NCBI RefSeq assembly: GCF_003285545.1
Contig: NZ_QLNV01000016.1
Coordinates: forward strand, 25,956 to 89,955
Direction: 5' to 3'
DNA from: Sinomicrobium soli
Lineage (GTDB): Bacteria; Bacteroidota; Bacteroidia; Flavobacteriales; Flavobacteriaceae
DNA: 64,000 nt
Of this stretch, positions 25,301-34,920 are shown piece by piece (position 1 is the stretch's first letter; every line of letters starts with the position of its first letter). The notes under the pieces were generated by a model. It did not search any database, was not told the DNA's origin, and worked only from the letters and a program-made list of their open reading frames with translations. Position numbers and translations under genes: made by a program.

Positions 25301-28300
25301 AAGTTTAGATTTAACCCGAGTGTAAATGTTCTGACAGGAGGATACGCAGCGCTGTCGTATCCCTGGCTAAAGTTGTTGGCTGCATTGTAATTGACCTCCG
25401 GGTCGAGCCCGCTGTACGGTGTGATCACAAAGACATTACTGGCCGAAAGGGAAACACTGGCCCTCTGGATAAACAGTTTCTTCAGCAGCGCAGGATTAAA
25501 CTTATACGTCAGGTGTATGTTTTTCAGCTTGATGAAAGAAGCGTCTTCTATAAAGAAATCGGAATCCCTGTCGTTGCTGTTGGGGTTCCCGGCAACCACC
25601 CGGGGAATACTGCTGCCGGGATTGTCCGTACTCCACGCATTCCGTATATCCGTCGAGTAATTGTACCCGTGTGACCCGAAGATAAGCAGGTCTCTCTTGT
25701 TGCTGTTGAACAGGTAATTGCCCACACTGAAGTTGAAAAGGGTGGAGAGTTCAAAATTCCCGAACCTGAAAATGTTGTTCCACCCCCCGAAAAAGTCGGG
25801 TTCCGCCTTACCGATCACGGTATTGTCGTCGGTACCGATAAAACCATCTCCGTTTACATCGACATACCTGAAATCGCCAGGCGCAGTACCCCCGGTCTGA
25901 TATACGCCCGTAGGAGAGGCTGCGTTAAGCGCCTCGATCTCTTCACTGGTCCGGAAGATACCGGCCACCTTATACCCGGAAAAATAGCTGACCGGTTCCC
26001 CTTCGATCAGGTTCCTGTAATAACCGCCGTTCAGGCGCAGTACCTTACTGCTGATGGTAGAGACATTCAGTTCGGTAGTCCACTGGAACGCGCCTTCCCG
26101 GAACACGTCCACTCCCACCTGGAATTCAAAGCCCTTGTTCTGAAAATCGCCGATATTGGCAAACTGGCTGGTACCGCCGGTTTCCAGGGTGACATCTCTG
26201 GACAGGATCTGATCGGATGTTTTCTTGTTGAAATACCCCAGGGTACCGTTTACCCTCCTGTCGAACAGGGAGTAATCGACAGCCACATCGAGCTGGTTGG
26301 TAGTTTCCCAACGGATATCCGGGTTCGGGATGGTATTGGACACAACGCCGTTGTGATTGTTGTAAAAACTCCCCGGGCTAAAAAAGGTAGCATACTGGAA
26401 ATCGGTAAAATTGGCAGACCCGGTCTTCCCGTACGACACCCTCAGTTTCACATCGTCGGCAAAGGTTGCGTCTTCCATAAAATTCATTCGGGATATCCGC
26501 CATGCCACTGCTCCCGAAGGGAAGTATCCCCACCTGTTTTCCGGACCGAACTTTGTCGACTTATCGGCACGCCCGGTAAAGGTCAGGTATAAGATATCGT
26601 CGTAGTTGTAATTGGCCCTCAGGAAATAAGACGAAAGCCCGCTGATGGTCCCTCCGCTTTCAAGCGTCTGGCTCGAAGCGGCGCCGGGGGTTACCATGAC
26701 AAAATCATCGGGAAAATTCGTAGCCGAGATATCCAGGTAATCGCTTTTGTTCTGGGTGTAGGAAACTCCCAGCACCGAATTGACACTGTGTTTGTCAAAA
26801 CTTTTGTTATAGGTAAGAGTATTGTCAAAAATACGCGAGGTGAAACCCGCTTCGCGCTGGTTTAAGGTTCCCTTACGGTTGTTCCTGATCTCGAACACAT
26901 CGTAACTGGGGGTATAACGGGAGTTCTTGTTATCGCCTTTGGTATACGAGTACGTAGACCTGAACACCAGCCCGCCGGTCAGCTGGTATTCCCCGAACAG
27001 GGAGACCAGCAGGTTTTTCGAATCGACCCCGGAAGGATAGCGCACCTTGGCATACGGATTAGACTGTACACTGTCGGTAGCCGCACCGTAATTCCCGTTT
27101 TCATCGTAGACGGGAATATCGGGACGGTAGCGAATGGTCTGGTAGTAAAACGTAGTATTGCTCCCCTTGTTCCTGGAATCGGTATAATTAAAATTGACCC
27201 CTACCCTCAACTTCTCCGAAGCCTTGGTTTCCAGCTTTGCCCTTATGTTGTTTCTCCGGTAAGAGGTATTGTGAACAGGCCCCTTCTGATCGGTAATACC
27301 GGCAGAAACCGAATACAGGGTATTCCCGTTCATGGACCCGCCGTTCATATTCAGATAGTAATTCATGTTGACGGCGGTCTGGTCGGTAGCTTTCTGCCAG
27401 TCGGTATTTACATCCGGCCCGTAGGGATAGAGCTCATCGTCGGCAGGCACCTCTTCCCCGGCATTGGTATAGGCCGTTCTTACCAGCTCGTGGTACCCGT
27501 CGCTGCTGAGCATATCGTATTTATTCAGAAAGTCCGACACACTGGACATCGTACTGAAACTAATACTGGGAACTGAAGAATAACTTCCCTTTTTGGTATT
27601 GATGATCACCACCCCGTTGGCCCCTCTCGACCCATAAATGGCCGTGGCCGAGGCATCTTTCAGGATATCGATGGTCTCTATGTCCTGCGGATTGATGGAA
27701 GCCAGGGGAGAAATGGAGTTGGAGAAACTCTCGGAGTAAAACGAGTTTCCCTGTCCCTGTCCCAGCTCAATAGGTACGCCGTCTATAACATATAAGGGTT
27801 CGTTGTTCCCCAGAACGGAAGTAATTCCGCGGATACGTATGGAAGCCGGGGCACCGGGGGCGCCCGAAGAAGGGACCACATACACCCCGGGAGCACGTCC
27901 TACAATGGCATTGTCAAAGTTTACCGGAGCCATTTTATTGAGCTCGGCAGCATCTATACTCGACACGGAGCCGGTAATGTCCTTTCTTTTCTGGCTTCCG
28001 TAGCCTACAAGCACTACCTCTTCCAGGGACTGGGTATCTTCTTTCAGGATAACATCTATAGACGTTCTGTCCCTGACCTGGGTAATAACGGTCTCCATGC
28101 CGATATAACTGAAAGACAGGCTCTGGTCTTTTAAAACCTTTATCTCGTACTGCCCGTCATAATCTGTAAACGCTCCCTTGCCGGTTTCCTTAACTACTAT
28201 GGTTACCCCGGGAAGCGGGACCCCGTTTACATCGGTTACCGTTCCTGTTACGGTAATCCCTTGCTGTTCACCGGTCTCAGGGCCGGGTATTTCATCAGTT

Positions 28301-28665
28301 CTTGCGGGTTTGCGATAGATAATGATCTGTTTTCCCAATACCCTGTAATACAGATCGCTTTCGCCGAGTACCGTGTTGAGAATGGCCTCGATACTCACAT
28401 CGCTGACCTTTATGCTTACCGGCGGAAGTGCGGTGATGTCTTCGGTCTTGTACAGCACCTTGAATGCAGACTGTTTTTCGATCTCATCGAATATTTCCCT
28501 GACCTGTACACCGTTCAGGCTGAGGGTAACGGTTGATTTCTGCGAATAGGAACGCGCCTGGATCTGGAACAGGGAAATGGCAAACAACAGTAAAGAAAGC
28601 TTCATTTTCAGACTGATTTTGAGAATACCAGGACACACGAATTCCTTCGTAAGTGTTTTTTTCAT
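25297..28665 (-). CDS. SusC/RagA-type TonB-linked outer-membrane protein with STN signalling domain (locus 1)
   Basis: 1122 residues. A long signal region (1 to about 42, with LLLFAISLFQIQARSYSQ) is followed by an STN domain (about 45-115, VREIFDEIEKQSAFKVLYK...), a carboxypeptidase-like beta domain (GTVTDVNGVPLPGVTIVVKE), the TonB box region (SLEEVVLVGYGSQKRKDITGSV), the plug (GAPASIRIRGITSV...LYVIDGVPI...SATAIYGSRGANGVVIINTK) and a 22-strand-type barrel. The STN domain is the part that talks to a FecR anti-sigma factor, and a FecR gene lies just upstream with 86 nt between. It overlaps susD by 4 nt. Confidence 0.95.
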   Translation of the reverse strand: MKKTLTKEFVCPGILKISLKMKLSLLLFAISLFQIQARSYSQKSTVTLSLNGVQVREIFDEIEKQSAFKVLYKTEDITALPPVSIKVSDVSIEAILNTVLGESDLYYRVLGKQIIIYRKPARTDEIPGPETGEQQGITVTGTVTDVNGVPLPGVTIVVKETGKGAFTDYDGQYEIKVLKDQSLSFSYIGMETVITQVRDRTSIDVILKEDTQSLEEVVLVGYGSQKRKDITGSVSSIDAAELNKMAPVNFDNAIVGRAPGVYVVPSSGAPGAPASIRIRGITSVLGNNEPLYVIDGVPIELGQGQGNSFYSESFSNSISPLASINPQDIETIDILKDASATAIYGSRGANGVVIINTKKGSYSSVPSISFSTMSSVSDFLNKYDMLSSDGYHELVRTAYTNAGEEVPADDELYPYGPDVNTDWQKATDQTAVNMNYYLNMNGGSMNGNTLYSVSAGITDQKGPVHNTSYRRNNIRAKLETKASEKLRVGVNFNYTDSRNKGSNTTFYYQTIRYRPDIPVYDENGNYGAATDSVQSNPYAKVRYPSGVDSKNLLVSLFGEYQLTGGLVFRSTYSYTKGDNKNSRYTPSYDVFEIRNNRKGTLNQREAGFTSRIFDNTLTYNKSFDKHSVNSVLGVSYTQNKSDYLDISATNFPDDFVMVTPGAASSQTLESGGTISGLSSYFLRANYNYDDILYLTFTGRADKSTKFGPENRWGYFPSGAVAWRISRMNFMEDATFADDVKLRVSYGKTGSANFTDFQYATFFSPGSFYNNHNGVVSNTIPNPDIRWETTNQLDVAVDYSLFDRRVNGTLGYFNKKTSDQILSRDVTLETGGTSQFANIGDFQNKGFEFQVGVDVFREGAFQWTTELNVSTISSKVLRLNGGYYRNLIEGEPVSYFSGYKVAGIFRTSEEIEALNAASPTGVYQTGGTAPGDFRYVDVNGDGFIGTDDNTVIGKAEPDFFGGWNNIFRFGNFELSTLFNFSVGNYLFNSNKRDLLIFGSHGYNYSTDIRNAWSTDNPGSSIPRVVAGNPNSNDRDSDFFIEDASFIKLKNIHLTYKFNPALLKKLFIQRASVSLSASNVFVITPYSGLDPEVNYNAANNFSQGYDSAAYPPVRTFTLGLNLNL

Positions 28666-28751
28666 AATTTTGAAGAGGTTTAAATCTATTTTAATGTCAA
28701 TTAAGGTAGTACGGGGGGAAACGTTGGCGCGTTTCCCTTTTTAGTTGATGT

Positions 28752-29867
28752 CTACTTCATAGGCGCTTGTCTTTTTACGATGATCTTGTTTTTTTCCACA
28801 CTATACTCCAGGGGCGTATTCACTTTAAAGGCTTCCAGCACTTCTTCCACGGTCTCGGTATCAAACCTTCCGTTGTAGTGTACCTCGTTCAGGGAAGGGT
28901 CTTCATTGACAATTTCCACGTTGTAGTGACGCTCCAGTTTTTTCAGTACCGTTTCAAAAGTGTCGTCCATAAACAGCAGGTCGCCGTGTAGCCACGCGGT
29001 ATGCTTCTGGATATTCACCTTCCGGACCGAGAGTGTTTCACGGCGCAGTATCGCTGCTTCTCCGGGGCTCACGACAACGCTTGTACCGCTGATAGTACTT
29101 TCGGCACTTATGCTTCCCTCTACCAGTACGGCCTCGATCTGGTTATCATCGTTAAAACAGCTGAGGTTGAATTCGGTGCCGAGAACCTTCACATGCATTC
29201 CCCGTGTTTCCACGACAAACGGTTTCCCGGGATTTTTGGTGACGATAAAATAGCCTTCACCTTCCAGTAATACCTTTCTGAGATCCGTACCGTCAAAAGC
29301 AGAAGGATATTTAAGCACACTTCCCGAATTTAAAACGACCTGTGACTCATCAGACAACCGGATCGTCGCCCTTTTGCCATAAGGAACATTAATTTCATTA
29401 TAACCGGCACTGGCGGTCTTTTTTGTGTTTTGCGTATGCCGGGGCACGGCAAAATCGGCTGCAGAGATCACAGGCTGTTCTTCATCGAACTTTTTTACGG
29501 AGCCGTCTTCCAGCCTGAGGGTAATGATGTTATCCGGGGGAAGCTGCTCTTCTCCCGGTGAAAGGAACAATGCGGCACTGGCAGCCAATGCGACGAGAAG
29601 GACCACGGCTGCGGCATATTTCAAAAAGCTTCTCCCCACTGCTATTTTTCTGACTCCGGGTTCCGGTGTCAGCAGGACTTCCAGCTGCCCGTAGATCTTA
29701 TCCGGGTCAATATCCCTGATACCCAACTGAATGGCACCCTCCAGCTCCAGGTAATCCTCCAGTTGCCTTCTCACTTCAGGATCGCGGAGCCCTTCTTTCA
29801 GGGAAGCCAGTTCTTCTTTTGAAATTTCCTTGTTGATATATTTGATGATCAGGTGTTCCAAAGCCAA
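28752..29867 (-). CDS. FecR family anti-sigma factor
   Basis: 371 residues. A cytoplasmic N-terminal part (1 to about 85, starting LEHLIIKYINKEISKEELASL) would hold the sigma factor. One membrane helix follows (LKYAAAVVLLVALAASAALFL), then a periplasmic FecR domain with EINVPYGKRATIRLSDESQVVLNSGS and LLEGEGYFIVTKNPGKPFVVE, and a C-terminal DUF4974 domain (WLHGDLLFMDDTFETVLKKLERHYNVEI...). It receives the signal from the STN domain of the SusC just downstream. Unlike the common order, its sigma gene is not upstream on the same strand but divergent. Confidence 0.94.
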   Translation of the reverse strand: MALEHLIIKYINKEISKEELASLKEGLRDPEVRRQLEDYLELEGAIQLGIRDIDPDKIYGQLEVLLTPEPGVRKIAVGRSFLKYAAAVVLLVALAASAALFLSPGEEQLPPDNIITLRLEDGSVKKFDEEQPVISAADFAVPRHTQNTKKTASAGYNEINVPYGKRATIRLSDESQVVLNSGSVLKYPSAFDGTDLRKVLLEGEGYFIVTKNPGKPFVVETRGMHVKVLGTEFNLSCFNDDNQIEAVLVEGSISAESTISGTSVVVSPGEAAILRRETLSVRKVNIQKHTAWLHGDLLFMDDTFETVLKKLERHYNVEIVNEDPSLNEVHYNGRFDTETVEEVLEAFKVNTPLEYSVEKNKIIVKRQAPMK

Positions 29868-29982
29868 TTTATCTCTGTTTACAACCGAGACGTAAAAATG
29901 TCTAAAAACCCTTAACTGTTTCTTAATTTTTTTTTAAAATTTGTGCAATATCCAAACAGACCAGGCTGGATAATTGAATTAA

Positions 29983-30519
29983 ATGACAGAAAAGCAGCTT
30001 TTATCGGATCTTAAAAGCGGTAACCGGCAGGCCTATCGTACTATTTTTATGGAGTATTACAAAATAGTGCTCGCCTACCTGATAAAACTGAGCGGCGATA
30101 TGGTGTTGTCTGAGGATCTCGCCCAGGGGGTATTCCTGAAACTGTGGACCAGACGGAATGCCATCAATATACACACATCACTAAAAAAATATCTGTACAG
30201 TACGGCCTACAACAGCTTTATGGATTATCACCGGGCCGCAGAACGCGAGAAAACGATGCATGCCGACTACCTCTATACTTCCGGCCTTATACAGGAGGAA
30301 CAGGAGACAGGCCACAGGCAGAAACTGGACAGGGATATATGCCGGCTGAAAAAGCTGATCGGTGAATTACCGCCGAGGTGCAGAAAGATCTTCCTGCTGA
30401 ACAAGCTGGAAGGAAAAAAGTACAGGGAAATCGCGGAACAACTGGATATCTCGGTCAAAACGGTAGAAGCCCAGATGTATATAGCCATGAAAAAACTACG
30501 GGAGGAATTAAAAAAGTAA
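29983..30519 (+). CDS. ECF RNA polymerase sigma factor (Bacteroidota SusCD type)
   Basis: 178 residues, usual length. Region 2 is seen in YRTIFMEYYKIVLAYLIKLSG...SEDLAQGVFLKLW, and region 4 in LPPRCRKIFLLNKLEGKKYREIAEQLDISVKTVEAQMYIAMKKL, the DNA-reading helix-turn-helix. It is divergent from fecR and shares a 115-bp intergenic region with it. It most likely drives the fecR-susCD operon when FecR releases it. The shared region contains an AT-rich stretch, including AAAATTTG, one base off the housekeeping -7 box. Confidence 0.94.
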   Translation: MTEKQLLSDLKSGNRQAYRTIFMEYYKIVLAYLIKLSGDMVLSEDLAQGVFLKLWTRRNAINIHTSLKKYLYSTAYNSFMDYHRAAEREKTMHADYLYTSGLIQEEQETGHRQKLDRDICRLKKLIGELPPRCRKIFLLNKLEGKKYREIAEQLDISVKTVEAQMYIAMKKLREELKK

Positions 30520-30724
30520 CGGGATCGCACTGTTGTGACAACCAGTATCATACTCACAATATCCGATTCATTTCAACGTTAATAAATACCGGTCCTGTTT
30601 ACGTTCACAAAAATAAACACGTTTTTTTTATTTATTTTTCAGGTATTTCATGGCTCTTATCTTTATTTTTCTTTTATTGCACTACCCGCAAACGCTTACC
30701 ATCTTTTTTTAAACAACATTTTTT

Positions 30725-32242
30725 ATGAGTTTTACAACATCTCTTTCTTCTTCAAATCCTCCATACCAGGAGTTCATCAGGAACTTCTCAGACTCCCTTG
30801 ATGTCATATTCAACAAGACGGCGGATATCAACCAATTGAGTCTTTCCAGGGGATTGCCTACCAGGATATGGAAAGATATTATGAAACTCAAACCGCTCTC
30901 CGTAGCTATTCCGCAGGAATACGGAGGAAGAGGGGTCCTGGTCAAAGAATGCCTGGGATTACTGTCTGCGGCTTCTTATCAGTCGCTCCCCTTATCGCTT
31001 ACCTTCGGGATCAATATCGCACTGTTCCTGGAACCCCTGGCCAAATACGGGCAGGATGCCATAAAACCGGAGATCTACAAGAGCTTTCTCGACGACGGTG
31101 CCATGGGCGGCCTGATGATTACCGAACCCAGCCACGGCAGCGACGCGCTGAACATGAAGACCTACAACAAGCTTATAGGAGATGAATACGCCATAAAAGG
31201 GCTTAAGCACTGGCAGGGGCTCACAGGGATGGCCAAGTACTGGCTGGTCACTTCAAGACATATGAACGATGAGGGAGAACTGACCCGGGACATCGATTTT
31301 TTTGTTACGGACGAATCCAAACCGGAACAAAAGATAAAGGTACTGGAATACTTTGACAATGCCGGGCTTTACATGATCCCTTATGGTCTGAACGAAATTG
31401 ATGTCAGGGTCCCGTCGCAAAACAAGCTCCGGCCGAAATCCACCGGCCTTAAAATGATGCTGGACACGCTCCACCGCAGCAGGATGCAGTTTCCCGGAAT
31501 GGCTATGGGATTCCTCCAAAGGCTTATGGACGATGCTATCGCACACTGTAAGGGCAGGATGATAGGCAATTCGAACCTGTTTTCCATGGACCAGGTTCAG
31601 CACCAGTTATCGCGCATGCAGTCTTCGTTCACCATATGTTCGGCCATGTGCGCCAGGAGTACGCAGATAAGCGGTATAGACCACGATGTGGCTACGTCAG
31701 GACTGCTGGCCAACAGCATGAAAGCCCTGGTAACCGACCTGATGCAGGATGCCGCCCAGACCTATGTGCAACTGTCCGGGGCCAAGGGATACCGGATAAG
31801 CCATATCGGCGGAAGGGGAATTATGGACAGCCGGCCTTTCCGTATCTTCGAAGGCTCGAACGAAATGCTGTATACACAGATCTCAGACATCGTACTGAAG
31901 GAAATGAAGAGAACCAAAACGCCCCACTTCGGCACCTATGCCGGTAAAAAGGCGGAAACCAAAATGGCCTCCGAAGTACTGAAAAAAGAACTCGACTTTA
32001 CCATAGACGGTACCTTATCGCAACGAAAATCAATAGACCTGGGTAAAATAATGGCCAGGGTCGTTTCGCTGAACGATGTACTGGAACTCAACAATTCCGG
32101 GTTTAACCAGGAGCTTACGGAAAACTGCATACAGGTAGTGCAACAGGAGATCTCGACCCTCGTACACCTGATGGAACACCATAAAGGAACCCATGTGCTC
32201 GACGATTATGAAGACCGGAGCAACTGGATGGACTTTGTCTGA
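30725..32242 (+). CDS. Acyl-CoA dehydrogenase family flavoprotein
   Basis: 505 residues. FAD-binding and substrate loops are seen as SVAIPQEYGGRGVL, MGGLMITEPSHGSDALNM and IKGLKHWQGLTGMAKYWLVTS. The C-terminal SGAKGYRISHIGGRGIMDSRPFRIFEGSNEMLYTQ carries the FEGSNE motif where the catalytic glutamate is found in many members. Extra length at both ends exceeds the usual 380-residue family, so the substrate may be unusual. Its stop abuts the end of the convergent LysR gene by zero nucleotides. Confidence 0.88.
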   Translation: MSFTTSLSSSNPPYQEFIRNFSDSLDVIFNKTADINQLSLSRGLPTRIWKDIMKLKPLSVAIPQEYGGRGVLVKECLGLLSAASYQSLPLSLTFGINIALFLEPLAKYGQDAIKPEIYKSFLDDGAMGGLMITEPSHGSDALNMKTYNKLIGDEYAIKGLKHWQGLTGMAKYWLVTSRHMNDEGELTRDIDFFVTDESKPEQKIKVLEYFDNAGLYMIPYGLNEIDVRVPSQNKLRPKSTGLKMMLDTLHRSRMQFPGMAMGFLQRLMDDAIAHCKGRMIGNSNLFSMDQVQHQLSRMQSSFTICSAMCARSTQISGIDHDVATSGLLANSMKALVTDLMQDAAQTYVQLSGAKGYRISHIGGRGIMDSRPFRIFEGSNEMLYTQISDIVLKEMKRTKTPHFGTYAGKKAETKMASEVLKKELDFTIDGTLSQRKSIDLGKIMARVVSLNDVLELNNSGFNQELTENCIQVVQQEISTLVHLMEHHKGTHVLDDYEDRSNWMDFV

Positions 32243-33109
32243 TCACTGTTTTAACAATTCCATCATTTCCGGAAACTGCTGCTCCATGACCGGTAGCCAC
32301 AACATAAAGATCTCCACTTTCTGGGGGATATGCTTTAGTTCGGCATACTTGATCCCCTTATAACTGCGCAAACTCGAAACGGGCTCTACCGTAAGCCCGA
32401 TACCGGTTTCCACCAAACGTATCGCCGTACTGGCAAACGGGGTTTCGTGAACGATGTGCGGAAGAAATCCGGCATCTACGAATATGGATTCCAGTACGGC
32501 TACATACATGGGGCCCTCTGCCTTGGGAGGCATGATAAAGGATTCTTCCTTCAACGCTGCAAGCTCTCCGATCTCGTCCATCACAGCCGGGTGACCTTCC
32601 GGAAAAGCCACGGCAAAATTTTCGCGGAACATAAGCTTGCTGTGAAAATCGGGATGAGGTTCCGGGTTGGTCGAAAACCCCACATCGATATCTCCGTTCT
32701 TAAGGGCCTCATACTGCCTCACATTGTTGTATTCCAGCAGAACGATCCTGATGTCGGGCAGCTTTTCGTGGATGCGATGTACCAACCCCGGCAGGAAACC
32801 CTGCATGGCCGAATGGGTATATCCTATCCTGATCTCTCCCGCCTCACCCCGGTGCAACCGTTCAGTACGCCTTACCGCAAAATCAAACTGCCTCAGCATG
32901 CGCTCCACTTCACCCCTGAAATAAGTCCCGGCACTGGTAAGTTCCACATTGCGCTTATTGCGGAAGAACAGTTGTGCCCCCACTTCTTCTTCGAGCTGCC
33001 TGATCTGCCGGCTCAGGGCAGGCTGGGCTATAAAGGTCTTGTCTGAAGCACGGGTAAAGTGCAGGGTACCGGCAAGTACGAGAAAATTGCGAAGGACTTC
33101 AATATTCAT
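32243..33109 (-). CDS. LysR family transcriptional regulator
   Basis: 288 residues. The winged helix-turn-helix is in residues 1-60 (LRNFLVLAGTLHFTRASDKTFIAQPALSRQIRQLEEEVGAQLF), followed by the effector-binding domain (GEIRIGYTHSAMQGFLP...). It is divergent from the PLP decarboxylase gene with an 87-bp shared region that contains an ATAC-N7-GTAT palindrome with T-N11-A spacing. LysR proteins usually regulate the divergent gene, so the decarboxylase is the probable target. The effector is unknown. Confidence 0.93.
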   Translation of the reverse strand: MNIEVLRNFLVLAGTLHFTRASDKTFIAQPALSRQIRQLEEEVGAQLFFRNKRNVELTSAGTYFRGEVERMLRQFDFAVRRTERLHRGEAGEIRIGYTHSAMQGFLPGLVHRIHEKLPDIRIVLLEYNNVRQYEALKNGDIDVGFSTNPEPHPDFHSKLMFRENFAVAFPEGHPAVMDEIGELAALKEESFIMPPKAEGPMYVAVLESIFVDAGFLPHIVHETPFASTAIRLVETGIGLTVEPVSSLRSYKGIKYAELKHIPQKVEIFMLWLPVMEQQFPEMMELLKQ

Positions 33110-33134
33110 AGTTATTCCTTTTTATTATTACTCA

Positions 33135-33149
33135 ATACAAAATAAGTAT
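33135..33149. promoter_or_regulatory. Candidate LysR box ATAC-N7-GTAT
   Basis: An interrupted inverted repeat (ATAC at 33135-33138, GTAT at 33146-33149; one more matching A/T pair outside) has the T-N11-A form of LysR-family sites. It is between the divergent regulator and decarboxylase starts. Confidence 0.5.
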
Positions 33150-33196
33150 TTCTATTAATTAAAAATATGATTTTCCTTTGTAAAAAACACTGTCCT

Positions 33197-34630
33197 ATGG
33201 AATCCCGAATTTCACAAGCTTTTCAGACCGGTACTTTTTCAGAGCAGGCCATTACCCTGGCAAAACGTATTTCCCGGGAAATAGAAAGAGGTATATCCGA
33301 TCCCGGGGCCCGGACCATTGCCTACGAATCTCCCGAGGCACAACTCCGCTTCTGGGAAGAAGATTCCGGCAAAACACCTCCGGAGGATCTTATGACACTG
33401 GTCAATAACATTATCGAAAGATCGGTAAACCTGCACCGGCGGGGTTATCTCGGGCACCAGGTACCACCGGTGCTTCCGGTAAATATCCTGACCGCAGCGC
33501 TGATGGCGTTCCTGAACAACGGTATGGGGGTGTATGAAATGGGCATGACCGGCAATGCCATGGAGAAAATAGTCACCGGAAAGCTGGCCCGCCGTTTCGG
33601 TTTCGGGAACGATGCTTCGGGATTTGTAACCTCGGGGGGCACGCTGGGCAATCTTACCGCAATCATGGCGGCACGGGCGTGGTTTCTGAAAGCTCACCCC
33701 GATGCCGATTATCAACAGTTATCCATCATGGTATCCGAGCAGGCACATTACAGTATAGAACGCACTTTTATCGTTATGGGCATTCCTGCGGAGAATATCG
33801 TCAAGGTTCCGGCAGATGACCGGTTCAGCATGAATACCGACATTCTGGAAGAACTTCATTCGCGGGCCTCACGGGAAGGCAAAGAGATATTTGCCGTTGT
33901 GGGTTGTGCCTGTTCCACGGCAACGGGGTCTTATGACGACCTGGAAACCCTCGCAGGCTTTGCCGGGAAGCATTCCCTCTGGTTTCATGTCGACGGTGCA
34001 CACGGAGGCGCAGCGATATTCTCCGAAACCCATGCCGGAAAGCTGAAGGGTACGGAAAAGGCACATTCGGTGATCCTGGATTTTCATAAAATGATGATGG
34101 CCCCTTCCCTTTCTACCGCCGTAATCTTCAGGTCGCACCAGTTGTCATTGCTCACATTTTCCCAAAAGGCCGATTACCTGTGGGAAAGCCGGGAAGAAGA
34201 CGAGTGGTATCATTCCGGCAAACGCACTTTCGAATGTACCAAACCCATGAGCATAATGCATGTATACACTGCCATGCGGTTATACGGTGATGAGATATAC
34301 GGCGAGATCGTCGACAGGCTTTACGGGCTCGCTACGGAATTTGCGGACAGGCTCCGGCAGCATCCGGATTTCGAGCTGGCCACTCCGCCTCAGTCCAATA
34401 TAGTGTGTTTCAGGTACAGGACGGAACACCCCGATATCAATGCAGATGCCCTCAACAGGCATATCCTGGACGTTATTACCGCAGAAGGGATTTTCTACCT
34501 GGTGAGCACCAGGCTAAACGGCAGTTTTTACCTCCGCACTTCCCTGATGAACCCTTTCACCACTATGGAAGACCTGAACACGCTGCTCTCCGGGATTACC
34601 ACGGCGGCCCGCAAATACCCCGGCTCATAA
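33197..34630 (+). CDS. PLP-dependent decarboxylase (diaminobutyrate/aromatic amino acid decarboxylase type)
   Basis: 477 residues from the ATG at 33197, preferred to 33167 because the extra ten residues (MIFLCKKHCP) are not typical. PLP motifs: FVTSGGTLGNLTAIMAARAW for phosphate binding, WFHVDGAHGGAA for the ring aspartate, and K298 in LDFHKMMMAPS for the Schiff-base lysine. The family (group II) removes carboxyl groups from amino acids. The length and sequence resemble L-2,4-diaminobutyrate decarboxylases used in polyamine or siderophore synthesis, but substrate cannot be fixed. The gene is probably controlled by the divergent LysR and ends at a strong hairpin. Confidence 0.85.
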   Translation: MESRISQAFQTGTFSEQAITLAKRISREIERGISDPGARTIAYESPEAQLRFWEEDSGKTPPEDLMTLVNNIIERSVNLHRRGYLGHQVPPVLPVNILTAALMAFLNNGMGVYEMGMTGNAMEKIVTGKLARRFGFGNDASGFVTSGGTLGNLTAIMAARAWFLKAHPDADYQQLSIMVSEQAHYSIERTFIVMGIPAENIVKVPADDRFSMNTDILEELHSRASREGKEIFAVVGCACSTATGSYDDLETLAGFAGKHSLWFHVDGAHGGAAIFSETHAGKLKGTEKAHSVILDFHKMMMAPSLSTAVIFRSHQLSLLTFSQKADYLWESREEDEWYHSGKRTFECTKPMSIMHVYTAMRLYGDEIYGEIVDRLYGLATEFADRLRQHPDFELATPPQSNIVCFRYRTEHPDINADALNRHILDVITAEGIFYLVSTRLNGSFYLRTSLMNPFTTMEDLNTLLSGITTAARKYPGS

Positions 34631-34632
34631 AA

Positions 34633-34661
34633 AAAGCCTCCCGAAAATTCCGGGAGGCTTT
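34633..34661 (+). terminator. Strong bidirectional-type hairpin after the decarboxylase
   Basis: AAAGCCTCCCG (34633-34643) pairs perfectly with CGGGAGGCTTT (34651-34661) over a 7-nt loop, flanked by A and T runs. Confidence 0.85.
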
Positions 34662-34707
34662 ATTTGATTATGAAAAATATTTATCACTACTCAAGCAGGG
34701 TAGTTTC

Positions 34708-34735
34708 ATGCCTATAAATGTAGGCATTTCTTTTT
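34708..34735 (+). terminator. Second hairpin with T run
   Basis: ATGCCTA (34708-34714) pairs with TAGGCAT (34721-34727) and is followed by TTCTTTTT. It would back up the first terminator. Confidence 0.5.
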
Positions 34736-34777
34736 GTAAAAGGAAAACTTTAACATTTTCTTTCCGGGTATTATCTG

Positions 34778-34861
34778 TTATTGCAATTTAAAGGTAATAG
34801 GTATGCTAAAAGGCACCTTTACCGGTGTAATCCCCTGTTTTCCAGGTGTCATATTGAGCAA
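34778..34861 (-). pseudogene. C-terminal remnant of a second TonB protein
   Basis: On the minus strand the 27 codons before the stop at 34778 read LLNMTPGKQGITPVKV and then PFSIPITFKLQ. This matches the end of the intact TonB next door (LPKMTPGKQRGRPVRV, PFSIPITFRLQ). The match stops abruptly at about 34861, and the intact tonB with its terminator lies just upstream on the same strand. It is a truncated tandem duplicate. Confidence 0.85.
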
Positions 34862-34873
34862 ATGTATATAAAA

Positions 34874-34897
34874 AACCCGCTCCTTCCGGAACGGGTT
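34874..34897 (-). terminator. Terminator of tonB
   Basis: AACCCG and CGGGTT arms (34874-34879 and 34892-34897) plus an inner TCC/GGA pairing form a hairpin that, on the minus strand, is followed by TTTTTT. It ends tonB and separates it from the remnant. Confidence 0.75.
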
Positions 34898-34920
34898 CTT
34901 TATATGATATTTATTTCTGA

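Noticed and set aside
29868..29982. A possible ECF-type promoter between fecR and the sigma gene
   Set aside because: The region is AT-rich, and I found no second copy of any candidate motif to support an ECF consensus.
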